A stretch of DNA of 64,000 bases from Streptomyces sp. NBC_00344 (GCF_036088315.1 NZ_CP107996.1:3871001-3935000), one strand, 5' to 3'. Counted from the first letter of the stretch, positions 44,795 to 56,609 are shown. Translations and numbers: made by a program. The notes: generated from the sequence alone by a model not told the origin.

Positions 44795-46481
44795 TGCTGC
44801 GTATCGGGAACGCGTCCGGTTTCTACGGGGACCGGTTCGACGCGATGAGGGAGATGCTCACCGGCGGGCCGCTCGATGTGCTCACCGGCGACTACCTGGC
44901 CGAGCTGACCATGCTCATCCTGGGCCGCGACCGGCTGAAGAACCCCGGGCTCGGCTACGCCAGGACGTTTCTGCGTCAGCTGGAGGAGAACCTCGGCGAG
45001 GCCAAGGACCGCGGGGTACGCATCGTCACCAATGCGGGCGGGCTCAACCCGGCAGGACTCGCCGCGGCGATAGGTGAGTTGAGCGACAAGGTGGGGGTCC
45101 CGGTGCGGATCGCCCATGTGGAGGGCGACGCGCTCCCGCTGCCCGGCGGGGCGCTGACCGCCAACGCCTATCTGGGCGGGGCCGGTATCGCCGAGTGCCT
45201 GCGTTCGGGGGCCGATGTGGTGGTGACCGGCCGGGTCACCGACGCGGCCCTGGTCACCGGGCCCGCGGCCTGGCACTTCGGGTGGGGCGAAGAGGATCTG
45301 GACCAGCTGGCCGGCGCGGTGGTCGCCGGGCACGTACTGGAGTGCGGCACCCAGGCGACCGGTGGCAACTACTCCTTCTTCGGTGAACACGATGTCCGCC
45401 GTCCCGGATTCCCGCTCGCCGAGATCGACGCCGACGGTTCGTGCGTCATCACGAAGCACGCGGGTACCGGGGGCGTGGTCGACCTGGGCACCGTCACCGC
45501 GCAGTTGCTGTACGAGACGGCCGGCGCCCGGTACGCGGGCCCCGACGTCACGGCGCGGCTCGACACCGTACGGCTGGAGCAGGCAGGCCCCGACCGGGTG
45601 CGGATATCCGGCGTGCGCGGTGAGGCGCCGCCGCCCACGCTCAAAGCCGGGGTGACCAGGGTCGGAGGATGGCGCAACGAGGTCGTGTTCGTGCTGACCG
45701 GACTCGACATCGAGGCGAAGGCGGAGCTCGTCCGGACGCAGGTCGAGGAGGCGTTCACCGCGGGACGGCCCGCACACGTGAGATGGGAACTGGCCAGGAC
45801 CGACCGGGCCGACGCCCCCACCGAGGAGTGCGCGAGCGCACTGCTGAGGCTGGTGGTGCGGGACCCGGACGCGGAGGCGGTCGGGCGGGTGGTGAGCGGC
45901 GCGGCGATCGAGCTGGCGCTCGGCAGCTATCCCGGCTTCCATGTGACGGCCCCGCCCGGGAAGGGGGCGCCCTACGGGGTCTTCGACGCGGTGTTCGTCG
46001 ACCGGGCCGATGTGGAACACGTGGCCGTACTGCCGGGCGGCGAAAGGGTGGCCGTGCCGTCGGCCGCGCGGACCCGGCCGCTGGAGCAGCCGGCCGGACC
46101 AGACCTTCCCCCACCGCCTTCCGGCGCGCCGGTCCGCCGGGCCGCGCTCGGCCGGGTCGCCGGGGCGCGCAGCGGGGACAAGGGAGGGGACGCCAACGTG
46201 GGGGTATGGACGCGGTCGGACGAGGCGTGGCGGTGGCTCGCGCACACGCTGACGGTGCGTCGCTTCCACGAACTGCTGCCCGAGACAGCCGGGTTGACGG
46301 TGACCCGGCACGTACTGCCGAACCTGCGGGCGCTGAACTTCGTCGTCGAGGGACTGCTGGGCGAAGGCGTGGCCGCGCAGGCCCGGTTCGACCCGCAGGC
46401 CAAGGCCCTGGGGGAGTGGCTGCGCTCCCGTGAACTGGACATACCGGAAGCCCTGTTGGCGGGGCAGAAGCAGGTGAACCG

Positions 46482-46485
<4 letters not shown>
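44794..46485 (+). CDS. AtuA-like (DUF1446) protein
   Basis: 563 residues (a GTG at 44791 directly precedes the ATG). DUF1446 region to about residue 350: MLRIGNASGFYGDR, NAGGLNPAGLAAAI, GGAGIAECLRSGADVVVTGRVTDAAL, GGNYSFFGE. The C-terminal part (RAALGRVAGARSGDKGGDANVGVWTRSDEAW, RHVLPNLRALNFVVEGLLGEG) is the AtuA ferredoxin-like domain. In terpene-degrading bacteria AtuA is associated with geranyl/citronellyl-CoA carboxylation. Overlaps the carboxylase beta gene by 4 bases. Confidence 0.8.
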
Positions 46486-48083
<1,598 letters not shown>

Positions 48084-48090
48084 GGCGCAG

Positions 48091-50004
48091 ATGACCGACA
48101 CACTCCTTGTCGCCAACCGTGGCGAGATCGCCTGCCGCATCTTCCGCACCTGCCGCGAGCTGGGCATCAGCACCGTCGCCGTGTACTCGGACGCGGATGC
48201 CGGAGCGCTGCACGTACGGGAGGCGGACCGCGCGGTGCGGCTGCCGGGCAGCGCCCCGGCCGACACCTATCTGCGGGGCGATCTCATCGTCGCCGCCGCC
48301 CGTACGGCGGGCGCCGACGCCGTCCACCCCGGCTATGGCTTCCTCTCGGAGAACGCGGACTTCGCCCGGGCGGTCACCGGGGCGGGGCTGACCTGGATCG
48401 GGCCGTCCGCCGATGCCATCGAGGCGATGGCTTCCAAGACGCGCGCCAAGAAGCTCATGGCCGACGCGGGAGTACCGCTGCTGGCTCCCGTCGGCCTCGC
48501 GATCGTGACCGCGGATGATCTGCCGCTGCTGCTCAAGGCCGCATCCGGCGGAGGCGGCCGCGGCATGCGGGTGGTCCGTGAGCTGGGCGCCCTGGAGGGC
48601 GAGCTGGAGGCGGCGGTCGCCGAGGCGCGGGCCGCCTTCGGTGACGGTGAGGTCTTCGCTGAGCCGTACGTGGAGCGCGGCCGGCATGTCGAGGTGCAGA
48701 TCATGGCGGACGCGCACGGCACCGTATGGGCGCTGGGCACTCGTGACTGCTCGCTCCAGCGCAGGCACCAGAAGGTCATCGAGGAGGCCCCCGCTCCCGG
48801 TCTGTCCGATGCCCTTCGCCGGACCCTGGCCGAAGCGGCCGTCGTCGCGGCGCGTGCGGTGGACTACCGCGGCGCGGGCACGGTGGAGTTCCTGGTCACC
48901 GAGGACGGCGAGCACGCGTACTTCCTGGAGATGAACACCCGCCTCCAGGTGGAACACCCGGTGACCGAGGCGGTGTTCGGTGTCGACCTGGTCGCGCTGC
49001 AGATCCGGACCGCGCAGGGGGAACCGCTCCCGGCCGCCGCACCCGAGCCGCACGGCCATGCCGTCGAGGCCCGGCTGTACGCGGAGAACCCGGCCCGGGA
49101 CTGGGCGCCGCAGACCGGCGTACTGCACCGGCTCGGTGTACCCGGAGTGCGCCTCGACTCCGGCTACGCGGACGGCGACAGCGTCGGGATGCACTACGAC
49201 CCGATGCTCGCCAAGGCCGTCGCCCACGCCCCCACCCGTACCGAGGCCGTCCGCAAGCTCGCCCATGCGCTGAGCCGGGCCCGTATCCACGGCCCGGCCA
49301 CCAACCGGGATCTGCTCGTACGGTCACTGCGCCACCCGGACTTCGCGGCGGCCCGGATCGACACCGGTTTCTACGACCGTCATCTGGCGGACCTCACCGT
49401 CCCGGACCCCGAACCGCTCGCCGCCCTCGCGGCGGCGCTCGCCGACGCGGCGGGGGCGCGGATCGGCGGCTGGCGCAACCTACCGTCGCAGCCGCAGGTG
49501 AAGCGCTACCGCTCGGAGCCGGACGGCGCCGAGTACGAGATCCGCTACCGCCTCACCCGTGGCGGGCTCGTCGCCGACGACTTCCCCGGCGTCCGGCTGC
49601 ACTCCGCGGCGCCGGGCCGGGTCGGACTCGAGGACGGTGGCGTGCTCCGCCACTTCGACGTCGAGGTGGCCGGCGACCGGGTCCATGTCGGCCGGCACAC
49701 GCTCACCCGGCTGCCCCGCTTCCCCGACCCCGCCACCCGCACCGTGCCCGGATCGCTGCTCGCCCCCATGCCGGGAACGGTGGTGAGGGTCGCGGGGATC
49801 GCGGTGGGCGGCCATGTCGAAGCGGGCACGCCGCTGATCTGGCTGGAGGCCATGAAGATGGAGCACCGGATCACCGCTCCCGCCTCGGGCACCCTCACCG
49901 CACTGCACGCCGCCCCCGGCCGGCAGGTCGAGGTCGGTGCACTGCTCGCCGTCGTGCGGGACGACGCGGAGCGGGACGACGAGAAGCAGGACGAGCCCGC
50001 GTAA
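48091..50004 (+). CDS. acyl-CoA carboxylase alpha subunit (biotin carboxylase + BCCP), possibly shortened by a stop
   Basis: 637 residues. Biotin carboxylase domain (ANRGEIACRIFRTCRELG, HPGYGFLSENADFA, ASGGGGRGMRVV, DCSLQRRHQKVIEEAP, EMNTRLQVEHPVTE), a linker domain (SQPQVKRYRSEPD, ~465-560), and a biotin attachment domain with EAMKMEH near residue 589. Starts 7 bases after the beta gene. The frame continues for 38 sense codons beyond TAA 50002-50004 and ends in an ATGA overlap with the next gene, suggesting that the TAA is a recent nonsense change removing a low-complexity tail. Confidence 0.87.
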   Translation: MTDTLLVANRGEIACRIFRTCRELGISTVAVYSDADAGALHVREADRAVRLPGSAPADTYLRGDLIVAAARTAGADAVHPGYGFLSENADFARAVTGAGLTWIGPSADAIEAMASKTRAKKLMADAGVPLLAPVGLAIVTADDLPLLLKAASGGGGRGMRVVRELGALEGELEAAVAEARAAFGDGEVFAEPYVERGRHVEVQIMADAHGTVWALGTRDCSLQRRHQKVIEEAPAPGLSDALRRTLAEAAVVAARAVDYRGAGTVEFLVTEDGEHAYFLEMNTRLQVEHPVTEAVFGVDLVALQIRTAQGEPLPAAAPEPHGHAVEARLYAENPARDWAPQTGVLHRLGVPGVRLDSGYADGDSVGMHYDPMLAKAVAHAPTRTEAVRKLAHALSRARIHGPATNRDLLVRSLRHPDFAAARIDTGFYDRHLADLTVPDPEPLAALAAALADAAGARIGGWRNLPSQPQVKRYRSEPDGAEYEIRYRLTRGGLVADDFPGVRLHSAAPGRVGLEDGGVLRHFDVEVAGDRVHVGRHTLTRLPRFPDPATRTVPGSLLAPMPGTVVRVAGIAVGGHVEAGTPLIWLEAMKMEHRITAPASGTLTALHAAPGRQVEVGALLAVVRDDAERDDEKQDEPA

Positions 50005-50117
50005 GCAGAACCCGCGTACGCAGAGCCCGTGCGATCCGATGACGTGCAGGACGGACCCGCGCAAGCCGAAGCCATGCAATCCGAAGCCGTGCAGGACGTA
50101 CAGGAGGAACAGCCCGT
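50005..50117 (+). other. in-frame extension of the carboxylase alpha gene with short repeats
   Basis: After TAA the same frame is open up to TGA at 50119-50121, which overlaps the next ATG (50118). It would encode an Ala/Glu/Gln/Pro-rich tail (AEPAYAEPVRSDDVQDG then PAQAEAMQSEAVQDVQEEQPV). Three related units CCCGCG-TAA/TAC/CAA-GC(A/C)GA appear at 49996, 50014 and 50055; in the third, CAA stands where the first has the stop. AGGAGG at about 50102 is the ribosome binding site for the acyl-CoA dehydrogenase gene. Confidence 0.5.
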
Positions 50118-51275
50118 ATGAGCCACGCCATGAGCACCGTCCTCGAAACAGATGAGCACCAGGCACTGCGCGCCGCCGTCGGCGCACTCGGCAGGCGTCA
50201 TGCCGGCGCCACCCACCGCGACTACGACCGTCAGGCGCTCTGGGCGGACGCCGCCAAGCTCGGCTATCTCGGCGTCAGTCTCCCCGAGGAGTACGGCGGA
50301 GGTGGCGGCGGAATAGCCGAACTGTCCATCGTGCTGGAGGAGTTGGGTACGGCAGGGTGTCCGCCGTTGATGATGATCGTCTCGCCTGCCATCTGCGGCA
50401 CGGTCATCGCCCGCTTCGGTACCGAGGCACAGAAACAGCGCTGGCTCCCCGGCCTCGCGGACGGCACGCTCACCCTGGCCTTCGGCATCACCGAGCCGGA
50501 CGCGGGATCCAACTCCCACCGCATCACCACCACCGCCCGGCGTGACGGCGACGACTGGCTGCTCACCGGCCGGAAGGTCTTTGTCTCGGGGGTGGACATC
50601 GCCGACGCGACCCTGATCGTCGGCCGGACCGAGGACGCGCGGACCGGGCGGCTCAAGCCCTGCCTCTTCCTGGTGCCACGCGACACCCCCGGTTTCGTGC
50701 GCAACCGGATCGACATGGAACTCCAGGCCCCGGAAAAGCAGTTCGAGCTGGTCCTGGACGATGTACGGCTGCCGGCCGACGCCCTGATCGGCGACGAGGA
50801 CGCCGGCCTGCTCCAGCTCTTCGCCGGGCTCAACCCCGAACGCATCATGACCGCGGCGTTCGCGATCGGCATGGGCCGGTACGCGCTGGCGAAGGCCGTC
50901 GACTACGCGAAGACCCGGCAGGTGTGGAAGGAGCCCATCGGCTCCCACCAGGCCCTCGCGCACCCCCTGGCCCAGTCCTACATCGAGCTGGAACTGGCCA
51001 GGCTGATGATGCAGAAGGCGGCGGCCCTCTACGACGCGGGCGACGACATGGGGGCGGGCGAGGCCGCCAACATGGCCAAGTACGCCGCGGCCGAGGCCTG
51101 TGTGAAGGCAGTGGACCAGTCCGTGCACACCCTCGGCGGCAACGGCCTCACCCGTGAGTACGGGCTGGCCTCCCTGATCACCGCTTCGCGGGTGTCCCGT
51201 ATCGCGCCGGTGAGCCGGGAGATGATTCTCAACTTCGTTTCCCACCAGTCCCTGGGTCTCCCCAAGTCGTACTGA
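50118..51275 (+). CDS. acyl-CoA dehydrogenase
   Basis: 385 residues, flavoprotein of the acyl-CoA dehydrogenase fold: SLPEEYGGGGGGIAELSIVLEELG, LAFGITEPDAGSNSHRITTTARRDGDDWLLTGRKVFVSGVD (FAD and substrate strand region), and DQSVHTLGGNGLTREYGLASLITASRVSRI at the FAD-binding C-terminus. It likely oxidises the CoA thioester produced by the operon's ligase to an enoyl-CoA, feeding electrons to ETF. Two in-frame ATGs (50118 and 50130); the first overlaps the extended alpha-gene frame. Confidence 0.87.
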   Translation: MSHAMSTVLETDEHQALRAAVGALGRRHAGATHRDYDRQALWADAAKLGYLGVSLPEEYGGGGGGIAELSIVLEELGTAGCPPLMMIVSPAICGTVIARFGTEAQKQRWLPGLADGTLTLAFGITEPDAGSNSHRITTTARRDGDDWLLTGRKVFVSGVDIADATLIVGRTEDARTGRLKPCLFLVPRDTPGFVRNRIDMELQAPEKQFELVLDDVRLPADALIGDEDAGLLQLFAGLNPERIMTAAFAIGMGRYALAKAVDYAKTRQVWKEPIGSHQALAHPLAQSYIELELARLMMQKAAALYDAGDDMGAGEAANMAKYAAAEACVKAVDQSVHTLGGNGLTREYGLASLITASRVSRIAPVSREMILNFVSHQSLGLPKSY

Positions 51276-51335
51276 CAGGGGCGATTCTGGCCCTCCACAG
51301 CGACACTCAGCGCTTCGAAGCCGAAGAGGACTGTC

Positions 51336-52931
51336 ATGGTGTTCCACAGCGAGTACGCGGATGTCCCGGCCCTCGACGAACCCATCCACGAGGCGGTCCT
51401 CGGGCGGGCACAGGAGTACGGCGACACCCCGGCGCTGATCGACGCGCTGGACGGCACCACCGTCACCTACACCCAGCTCGACCTGTTCCATCGCAGGATC
51501 GCCGCCGGGCTCGCCGCGGCCGGGGTCGGCAAGGGTGATGTCCTCGCGCTGCACAGCCCGAACACCATCGCCTATCCCGCCGTCTTCTACGGGGCCACCC
51601 GCGCGGGAGCCACGGTCACCACCGTGCACCCGCTGTCCACCGCGGAGGAGTTCGCCAAACAGCTCAGGGACTCCTCCGCACGGTGGATCGTCACCGTCTC
51701 ACCGCTGCTCGATGTGGCCAGGCGGGCCGCCGAACTGGTCGGCGGCATCGAGGAGATATTCGTCTGCGACCAGGCCCAGGGCCACCGTTCGATACTCGGC
51801 ATGCTCGCATCGGACGCCGTCTGTCCCGACCCCGTGATCGACCCCGCGGACGACATCGCCGTGCTGCCCTACTCCTCGGGCACCACCGGTGTGCCGAAGG
51901 GGGTGATGCTCACCCACCGCTCCATCGCCACCAATCTGGCCCAGCTGCATCCGTTCGCGAAGATGGGTCCCGGCGAGCGGATTCTCGCCGTCCTCCCGTT
52001 CTTCCACATCTACGGCCTCACCGCGCTGATGAACGCCCCGCTGCGGTACGGCGCGACCGTGGTGGTGCTGCCCCGCTTCGACCTGCCGCAGTTCCTCGCC
52101 GCCATCGAGAAGCACCGCATCAACGGGCTCTATGTCGCCCCGCCGATCGTGCTCGCCCTCGCCAAGCATCCGGCGGTCGAGCAGTACGACCTGTCGTCGC
52201 TGACCTACATCGTCAGCGCGGCCGCGCCGCTGGACGCCGGCCTTGCGGCAGCCTGTTCGGCGCGTCTCGGACTGCCGCCGGTGCGCCAGGCCTACGGCAT
52301 GACCGAGCTGTCCCCCGGTACGCATGTGGTCCCGCTCGACGCCGAGAACCCGCCCCCGGGAGCGGTCGGAAAGCTCTTCCCCGGCACCGAGATGCGCATC
52401 CTCTCCCTCGACGGTCCGGAAGGCGGCCCGGCGACCGACGCGGCCGTCGGCGAGGAGGGGGAGGTCGCCATCCGCGGTCCGCAGGTCATGAAGGGCTACC
52501 TCGGCCGCCCGGAAGCGACCGCCGCGATGATCGACGCCGACGGCTGGGTGCACACCGGGGACGTCGGCCGGGTGGACGAGGACGGCTGGCTGTTCATCGT
52601 CGACCGGGTCAAGGAACTCATCAAGTACAAGGGCTTCCAGGTGGCACCCGCCGAACTCGAGGCCCTGCTGCTCGCTCATCCGTCCATCGCGGACGCGGCG
52701 GTCATCGGCGTGTACGACGCCGACGGCAACGAGGTGCCGAAGGCGTTCGTCGTCCTCCAGCCGTCGGCGTACCTCACCGAGGAGGACGTGATGGCCTTCG
52801 TGGCGGAGCGGGTCGCCCCGTACAAGAAGGTCCGCAGGGCCGAATTCATCGGCGCGGTGCCGCGAGCGGCCTCCGGCAAGATCCTCAGGCGTGAACTGAG
52901 GGACCGCGAACAGCAGAGGGAGGGCGTGTGA
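51336..52931 (+). CDS. cinnamate/4-coumarate:CoA ligase
   Basis: 531 residues, ANL superfamily: PYSSGTTGVPKGVMLTHRS (P-loop A3), AYGMTELSPGTHVVPLD (A5), GWVHTGDVG (A7), VDRVKELIKYKGFQVAPAELE (A8) and PRAASGKILRR with the catalytic Lys (A10). The sequence closely resembles the characterised S. coelicolor cinnamate:CoA ligase as I remember it (for example ALHSPNTIAYP, FFHIYGLTALMNAPLR). It activates an aryl-propenoic or related acid with ATP and CoA. Its 60-base upstream gap is the longest in the operon. Confidence 0.87.
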   Translation: MVFHSEYADVPALDEPIHEAVLGRAQEYGDTPALIDALDGTTVTYTQLDLFHRRIAAGLAAAGVGKGDVLALHSPNTIAYPAVFYGATRAGATVTTVHPLSTAEEFAKQLRDSSARWIVTVSPLLDVARRAAELVGGIEEIFVCDQAQGHRSILGMLASDAVCPDPVIDPADDIAVLPYSSGTTGVPKGVMLTHRSIATNLAQLHPFAKMGPGERILAVLPFFHIYGLTALMNAPLRYGATVVVLPRFDLPQFLAAIEKHRINGLYVAPPIVLALAKHPAVEQYDLSSLTYIVSAAAPLDAGLAAACSARLGLPPVRQAYGMTELSPGTHVVPLDAENPPPGAVGKLFPGTEMRILSLDGPEGGPATDAAVGEEGEVAIRGPQVMKGYLGRPEATAAMIDADGWVHTGDVGRVDEDGWLFIVDRVKELIKYKGFQVAPAELEALLLAHPSIADAAVIGVYDADGNEVPKAFVVLQPSAYLTEEDVMAFVAERVAPYKKVRRAEFIGAVPRAASGKILRRELRDREQQREGV

Positions 52932-53668
52932 CGCTCGCACGGCAGGCAGTCCGCACGGAGCACGACCGGGGGATCACCACCCTGACACTGGACTCGCCGC
53001 AGAACCGCAACGCGCTGTCGGCGCACTTGGTGGACGAGCTCGGCGGGGCGCTCGCGGAGGTCGGTGAATCCGTACGGGCGGTGGTCCTCACCCACACCGG
53101 GAACACCTTCTGCGCGGGCGCGGACCTCAAGGGGCCGCCGGACCCCGCGGCGTTCGTCGCCCTGATGCGGGCCGTCGTCGCGCACCCGAAGCCGGTCGTC
53201 GCCCGGGTCACCGGTCACGTCAGGGCCGGCGGCCTCGGCCTGCTCGGGTGCTGCGACATCGCCGTGGCCGGCCCCGGCGCCAGCTTCGCCTTCACCGAGT
53301 CCCGGCTCGGCCTGGCCCCCGCCGTCATCTCGATACCGCTGCTCCCGCGGATGGACCCGCGGGCGGCCGCCCGCTACTACCTGACCGGCGAACGCTTCGA
53401 CGCCGCCGAGGCGGCCCGTACCGGACTCATCACCGCGGCGGCCGACGACGTGGACGAGGGCCTCGCCCCTGTCGTCGAAGGACTGCGCCGTGCCTCCCCA
53501 CAGGGCCTGGCCGCTTCGAAGGCCCTGGTCACCGCTACGGTGCTGGAGAACTTCGACCGCACAACGGAGGATCTGATCGCCCGCTCCGCGGCCCTCTTCG
53601 CCTCGGCGCAGGCCCGCGAGGGTGTTCAGGCCTTCCTCGAACGACGGGAACCCGCATGGGTGCTGTGA
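52928..53668 (+). CDS. enoyl-CoA hydratase/isomerase
   Basis: 246 residues, crotonase fold: ITTLTLDSPQNRNALSAHLVDELGGAL, oxyanion-hole segment TFCAGADLKG, GHVRAGGLGLLGCCDIAVAGPGASFAFTESRLGLAPA. The second catalytic Glu position is within TESRLGL. It hydrates the enoyl-CoA made by the dehydrogenase or carboxylase steps. GTG start overlaps the ligase stop by 4 bases. Confidence 0.85.
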   Translation: MTLARQAVRTEHDRGITTLTLDSPQNRNALSAHLVDELGGALAEVGESVRAVVLTHTGNTFCAGADLKGPPDPAAFVALMRAVVAHPKPVVARVTGHVRAGGLGLLGCCDIAVAGPGASFAFTESRLGLAPAVISIPLLPRMDPRAAARYYLTGERFDAAEAARTGLITAAADDVDEGLAPVVEGLRRASPQGLAASKALVTATVLENFDRTTEDLIARSAALFASAQAREGVQAFLERREPAWVL

Positions 53669-54309
53669 CCAGGGGCGCGGACCGCGGCCCGAAACAGGAC
53701 CGCAGCCGCGCCACCCGGCAGCGCCTGCTGGAGGCCGCGGTGTCCTGCCTCGCCGAACACGGCTGGGCGGGCTCCACGGTCTCCGCCGTCGCCGAACGCG
53801 CCGGAGTCTCGCGCGGCGCCGCGCAGCATCACTTCCCCACCCGCGAGGATCTCTTCACCGCGGCAGTGGAGTATGTCGCCGAGGAACGGTCGACGGCACT
53901 GCGCACCCTTGCCCCGCAGGACCGCGGCACGGTCGTCGCGGCTCTGGTCGACCTCTACACCGGCCCGCTCTTCCGTGCCGCCCTGCATCTGTGGGTCGCC
54001 GCGTCCAACGAGCCCCAGCTGCACGCCCGGGTCACCGAACTGGAGGCCCGGGTGGGCCGCGAGTCGCATCGCATCGCGGTGGAACTGCTGCGTGCGGACG
54101 AGTCGGTGCCCGGGGCGCGGGAGACGGTGCAGGGTGTGCTGGACATGGCGCGGGGGCTGGGTCTTGCCAACCTGCTGACCGACGACGGGGCGCGGCGCGA
54201 GCGGGTGGTGGCGCAGTGGGGGGTGCTGGTGGAGCAGGCGCTGGGCCAGGGCCTCCCCGGCGGACCGCCGGACCCGTGCGCCCCGGCACCGCGCACTGAT
54301 CCGGCCTGA
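53656..54309 (+). CDS. TetR family regulator of the catabolic operon
   Basis: 217 residues. N-terminal helix-turn-helix: QRLLEAAVSCLAEHGWAGSTVSAVAERAGVSRGAAQHHFPTREDLF, then a helical ligand domain. Its ATG lies 13 bases inside the end of the hydratase gene, so it is the last gene of the operon and rises with it. It is the probable repressor acting at CAAGCATGCTTG (43852-43863), with an acyl-CoA intermediate as inducer; this is inference. Confidence 0.8.
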   Translation: MGAVTRGADRGPKQDRSRATRQRLLEAAVSCLAEHGWAGSTVSAVAERAGVSRGAAQHHFPTREDLFTAAVEYVAEERSTALRTLAPQDRGTVVAALVDLYTGPLFRAALHLWVAASNEPQLHARVTELEARVGRESHRIAVELLRADESVPGARETVQGVLDMARGLGLANLLTDDGARRERVVAQWGVLVEQALGQGLPGGPPDPCAPAPRTDPA

Positions 54310-54392
54310 TCCGAACGGAGGACCCCGGCCCGCCACGGCCGGGAGACGCCCCGCCCTGCCCCTGCCGTACCGGCCCCCACCGCCCCGGTTCC

Positions 54393-55505
54393 TCAGCCCC
54401 TGATGCCGTCGAACCCCTCGATCTCCCGGGGGTCACGCGATCCCGGGCCCACGTACCGCGCGGACGGCCGCACCAGCCGCCCAGTCCGCTTCTGCTCCAG
54501 GATGTGCGCCGACCAGCCCGCCGTCCGTGCGCAGGTGAACATCGACGTGAACATGTGGGCCGGCACCTCGGCGAAGTCGAGGACGATCGCCGCCCAGAAC
54601 TCCACATTCGTCGCCAGGACCCGGTCCGGCCTGCGGGAGTGCAGCTCGTCCAGGGCCGCCTTCTCCAGCGCCTCCGCGACCTCGAAGCGCGGCGCACCGA
54701 GTTCTCTGGCCGTACGCCGCAGCACCCGCGCCCGGGGGTCCTCGGCGCGGTAGACACGGTGGCCGAAGCCCATCAGCCGCTCGCCCTTGTCCAGCGCCTG
54801 TTTCACGTACGCCGTCGCGTCGCCGGTGCGCTCGATCTCTTCGATCATGCCGAGCACCCGCGAAGGCGCTCCGCCGTGCAGCGGACCGGACATGGCGCCC
54901 ACCGCCCCGGACAGCGCCGCGGCCACATCGGCGCCGGTCGAAGCGATGACCCGGGCGGTGAACGTGGACGCGTTCATCCCGTGTTCGGCGGCCGATGTCC
55001 AGTAGGCGTCGACCGCCTTGACGTGCTTGGGGTCGGGCTCGCCGCGCCAGCGGATCATGAAGCGCTCGACGATCGACTCGGCCTTGTCGATCTCGCTCTG
55101 CGGGACCATCGGGCTGCCCTGGCCGCGGGCCGACTGCGCCACGTACGAGAGCGCCATGACGGCGGCCCGGGCCAGGTTGTCCCGTGCGGTCTTCTCGTCG
55201 ATGTCGAGCAGCGGCTTCAGTCCCCAGACGGGGGCGAGCATCGCCAGCGCCGACTGGACGTCGACCCGGATGTCACCCGAGTGGACCGGGATGGGAAACG
55301 GTTCCGCGGGCGGCAGACCGGGGTTGAACGCACCGTCGACCAGCAGCCCCCAGACGTTCCCGAAGGACACCTGGCCGACCAGATCTTCGATGTCGACACC
55401 GCGGTACCGGAGCGCACCGCCCTCCTTGTCCGGTTCTGCGATCTCCGTCTCGAATGCGACGACTCCTTCGAGTCCGGGTACAAAAGCGGAGGAAAGGTCG
55501 GACAT
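54393..55505 (-). CDS. citrate synthase (second-type, short form)
   Basis: 370 residues from ATG 55505. Catalytic regions [11 protein letters not shown] and [15 protein letters not shown] (His), [17 protein letters not shown] N-terminus ([12 protein letters not shown]) and late Asp/Arg in [14 protein letters not shown]. It condenses oxaloacetate with acetyl-CoA (or propionyl-CoA in related 2-methylcitrate synthases). Streptomyces carries a longer citrate synthase elsewhere, so this is likely the paralogous CitA-type enzyme. Convergent with the tetR gene and divergent from pdxH. Confidence 0.85.
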   Translation of the reverse strand: MSDLSSAFVPGLEGVVAFETEIAEPDKEGGALRYRGVDIEDLVGQVSFGNVWGLLVDGAFNPGLPPAEPFPIPVHSGDIRVDVQSALAMLAPVWGLKPLLDIDEKTARDNLARAAVMALSYVAQSARGQGSPMVPQSEIDKAESIVERFMIRWRGEPDPKHVKAVDAYWTSAAEHGMNASTFTARVIASTGADVAAALSGAVGAMSGPLHGGAPSRVLGMIEEIERTGDATAYVKQALDKGERLMGFGHRVYRAEDPRARVLRRTARELGAPRFEVAEALEKAALDELHSRRPDRVLATNVEFWAAIVLDFAEVPAHMFTSMFTCARTAGWSAHILEQKRTGRLVRPSARYVGPGSRDPREIEGFDGIRG

Positions 55506-55725
55506 CGGGCGGCTCCTCATCAAGCGTTCGGCGTGCTGGAAGTCTTCGAACGGGGGTGCGGTGGTGCGGTCATCCCGGTCATGCCCCGCGCAACGGGTGG
55601 TCACCCCATCGCTCCTCACGGAGATCGTCCGGGGACCACAGCGGCCTGGTCCGAGTCTGGCGGCTCGGGCGGGCGCGGGGAAGCGTGACATCCGGCACAT
55701 GCCGCCTTTGCGGCAGGATGACACC

Positions 55726-56379
55726 GTGCCGAACCCTGATCTGGATCTTGCCGCGATGCGCGAGCAGTACCGCACCACCGACCTCGCGGAGTCGGAGCTC
55801 GCCTCCGGGCCGATGGAGCAGTTCACCCGCTGGTTCGGGGAGGCGGTGGCCGCCGGTCTGCACGAACCGAACGCCATGGTGGCCGCGACGGCCACCCCGG
55901 ACGGCCGCCCCTCCTCCCGAACGGTCCTGCTGAAGCAGTACGACCGCCGGGGCTTCGTCTTCTTCACCAACTACGGCTCCCGCAAGGGCCGCGAACTCGC
56001 CGCGAACCCCGCGGTGTCACTGCTCTTCCCCTGGCATCAGATCGCCCGACAGGTCGTCGTCACGGGCAGGGCGTCCCGGATCGCCCGCGAGGAGACCGCG
56101 ACCTACTTCCGCACCCGCCCGCACGGCTCGCAGCTCGGTGCCTGGGCCAGCGCACAGTCATCGGTGATCGACTCCCGTGACGAGCTGACCGCACGGTACG
56201 CGGAACTGGCGGCCCGCTACCCGGAGGGCAGCGAGGTTCCGGTACCGCCGGAGTGGGGCGGCTTCCGGGTGGTCCCGGAGACGGTGGAGTTCTGGCAGGG
56301 GCATCAGAACCGGCTGCACGACCGGCTGCGGTTCGTGAGCGAGGGGGAGGGGTGGCGGGTGGAGCGGCTCTGTCCCTGA
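55726..56379 (+). CDS. pdxH: pyridoxamine 5'-phosphate oxidase
   Basis: 217 residues from GTG 55726. FMN-dependent oxidase making PLP from [104 protein letters not shown] and C-terminal [16 protein letters not shown], all canonical. It is probably monocistronic with its own promoter opposite citrate synthase. Confidence 0.92.
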   Translation: MPNPDLDLAAMREQYRTTDLAESELASGPMEQFTRWFGEAVAAGLHEPNAMVAATATPDGRPSSRTVLLKQYDRRGFVFFTNYGSRKGRELAANPAVSLLFPWHQIARQVVVTGRASRIAREETATYFRTRPHGSQLGAWASAQSSVIDSRDELTARYAELAARYPEGSEVPVPPEWGGFRVVPETVEFWQGHQNRLHDRLRFVSEGEGWRVERLCP

Positions 56380-56460
56380 GGTGTGCCGGTGGCGCCGCGC
56401 GGACGATGCGCCGGGTGCCGCTGCCGGCGGCGCCGGAACCGCCGGTGGACCGGGAGGCGG

Positions 56461-56517
56461 AAATTCCGGTCGGCCGCCGGGGACATGAAGCGTAAATTCC
56501 GGTCGGCCGCCGGGGAC
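56461..56517. repeat. 33-bp-period direct repeat downstream of pdxH
   Basis: AAATTCCGGTCGGCCGCCGG followed by GGAC occurs at 56461-56484 and again at 56494-56517, 33 bases apart. The core TTCCGGTCGGCCGCCGG is itself GC-rich with internal CCGG words. It lies at the 3' end of the candidate minus-strand small transcript, between pdxH and the hairpin. Confidence 0.75.
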
Positions 56518-56546
56518 CGGGCCGCGGAAACCCCGGGATACGCAGA

Positions 56547-56609
56547 GACCCGCGGGCTCTGGTTCCTCCGGAGAGGAGCCGGCCGGACTTACCGGCGAGC
56601 CCGCGGGTC
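56547..56609 (-). terminator. long 13-bp-arm hairpin, probable end of a small transcript
   Basis: GACCCGCGGGCTC (56547-56559) and GAGCCCGCGGGTC (56597-56609) are perfect complements. The 37-base loop contains its own near-perfect inverted repeat (GGTTCCTC/GAGGAGCC) and CCGG pairs, so the element folds as a branched structure. It lies about 60 bases beyond the stop of a 12-codon ORF on the minus strand and would end that transcript, or equally the pdxH transcript from the other side. Confidence 0.55.
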
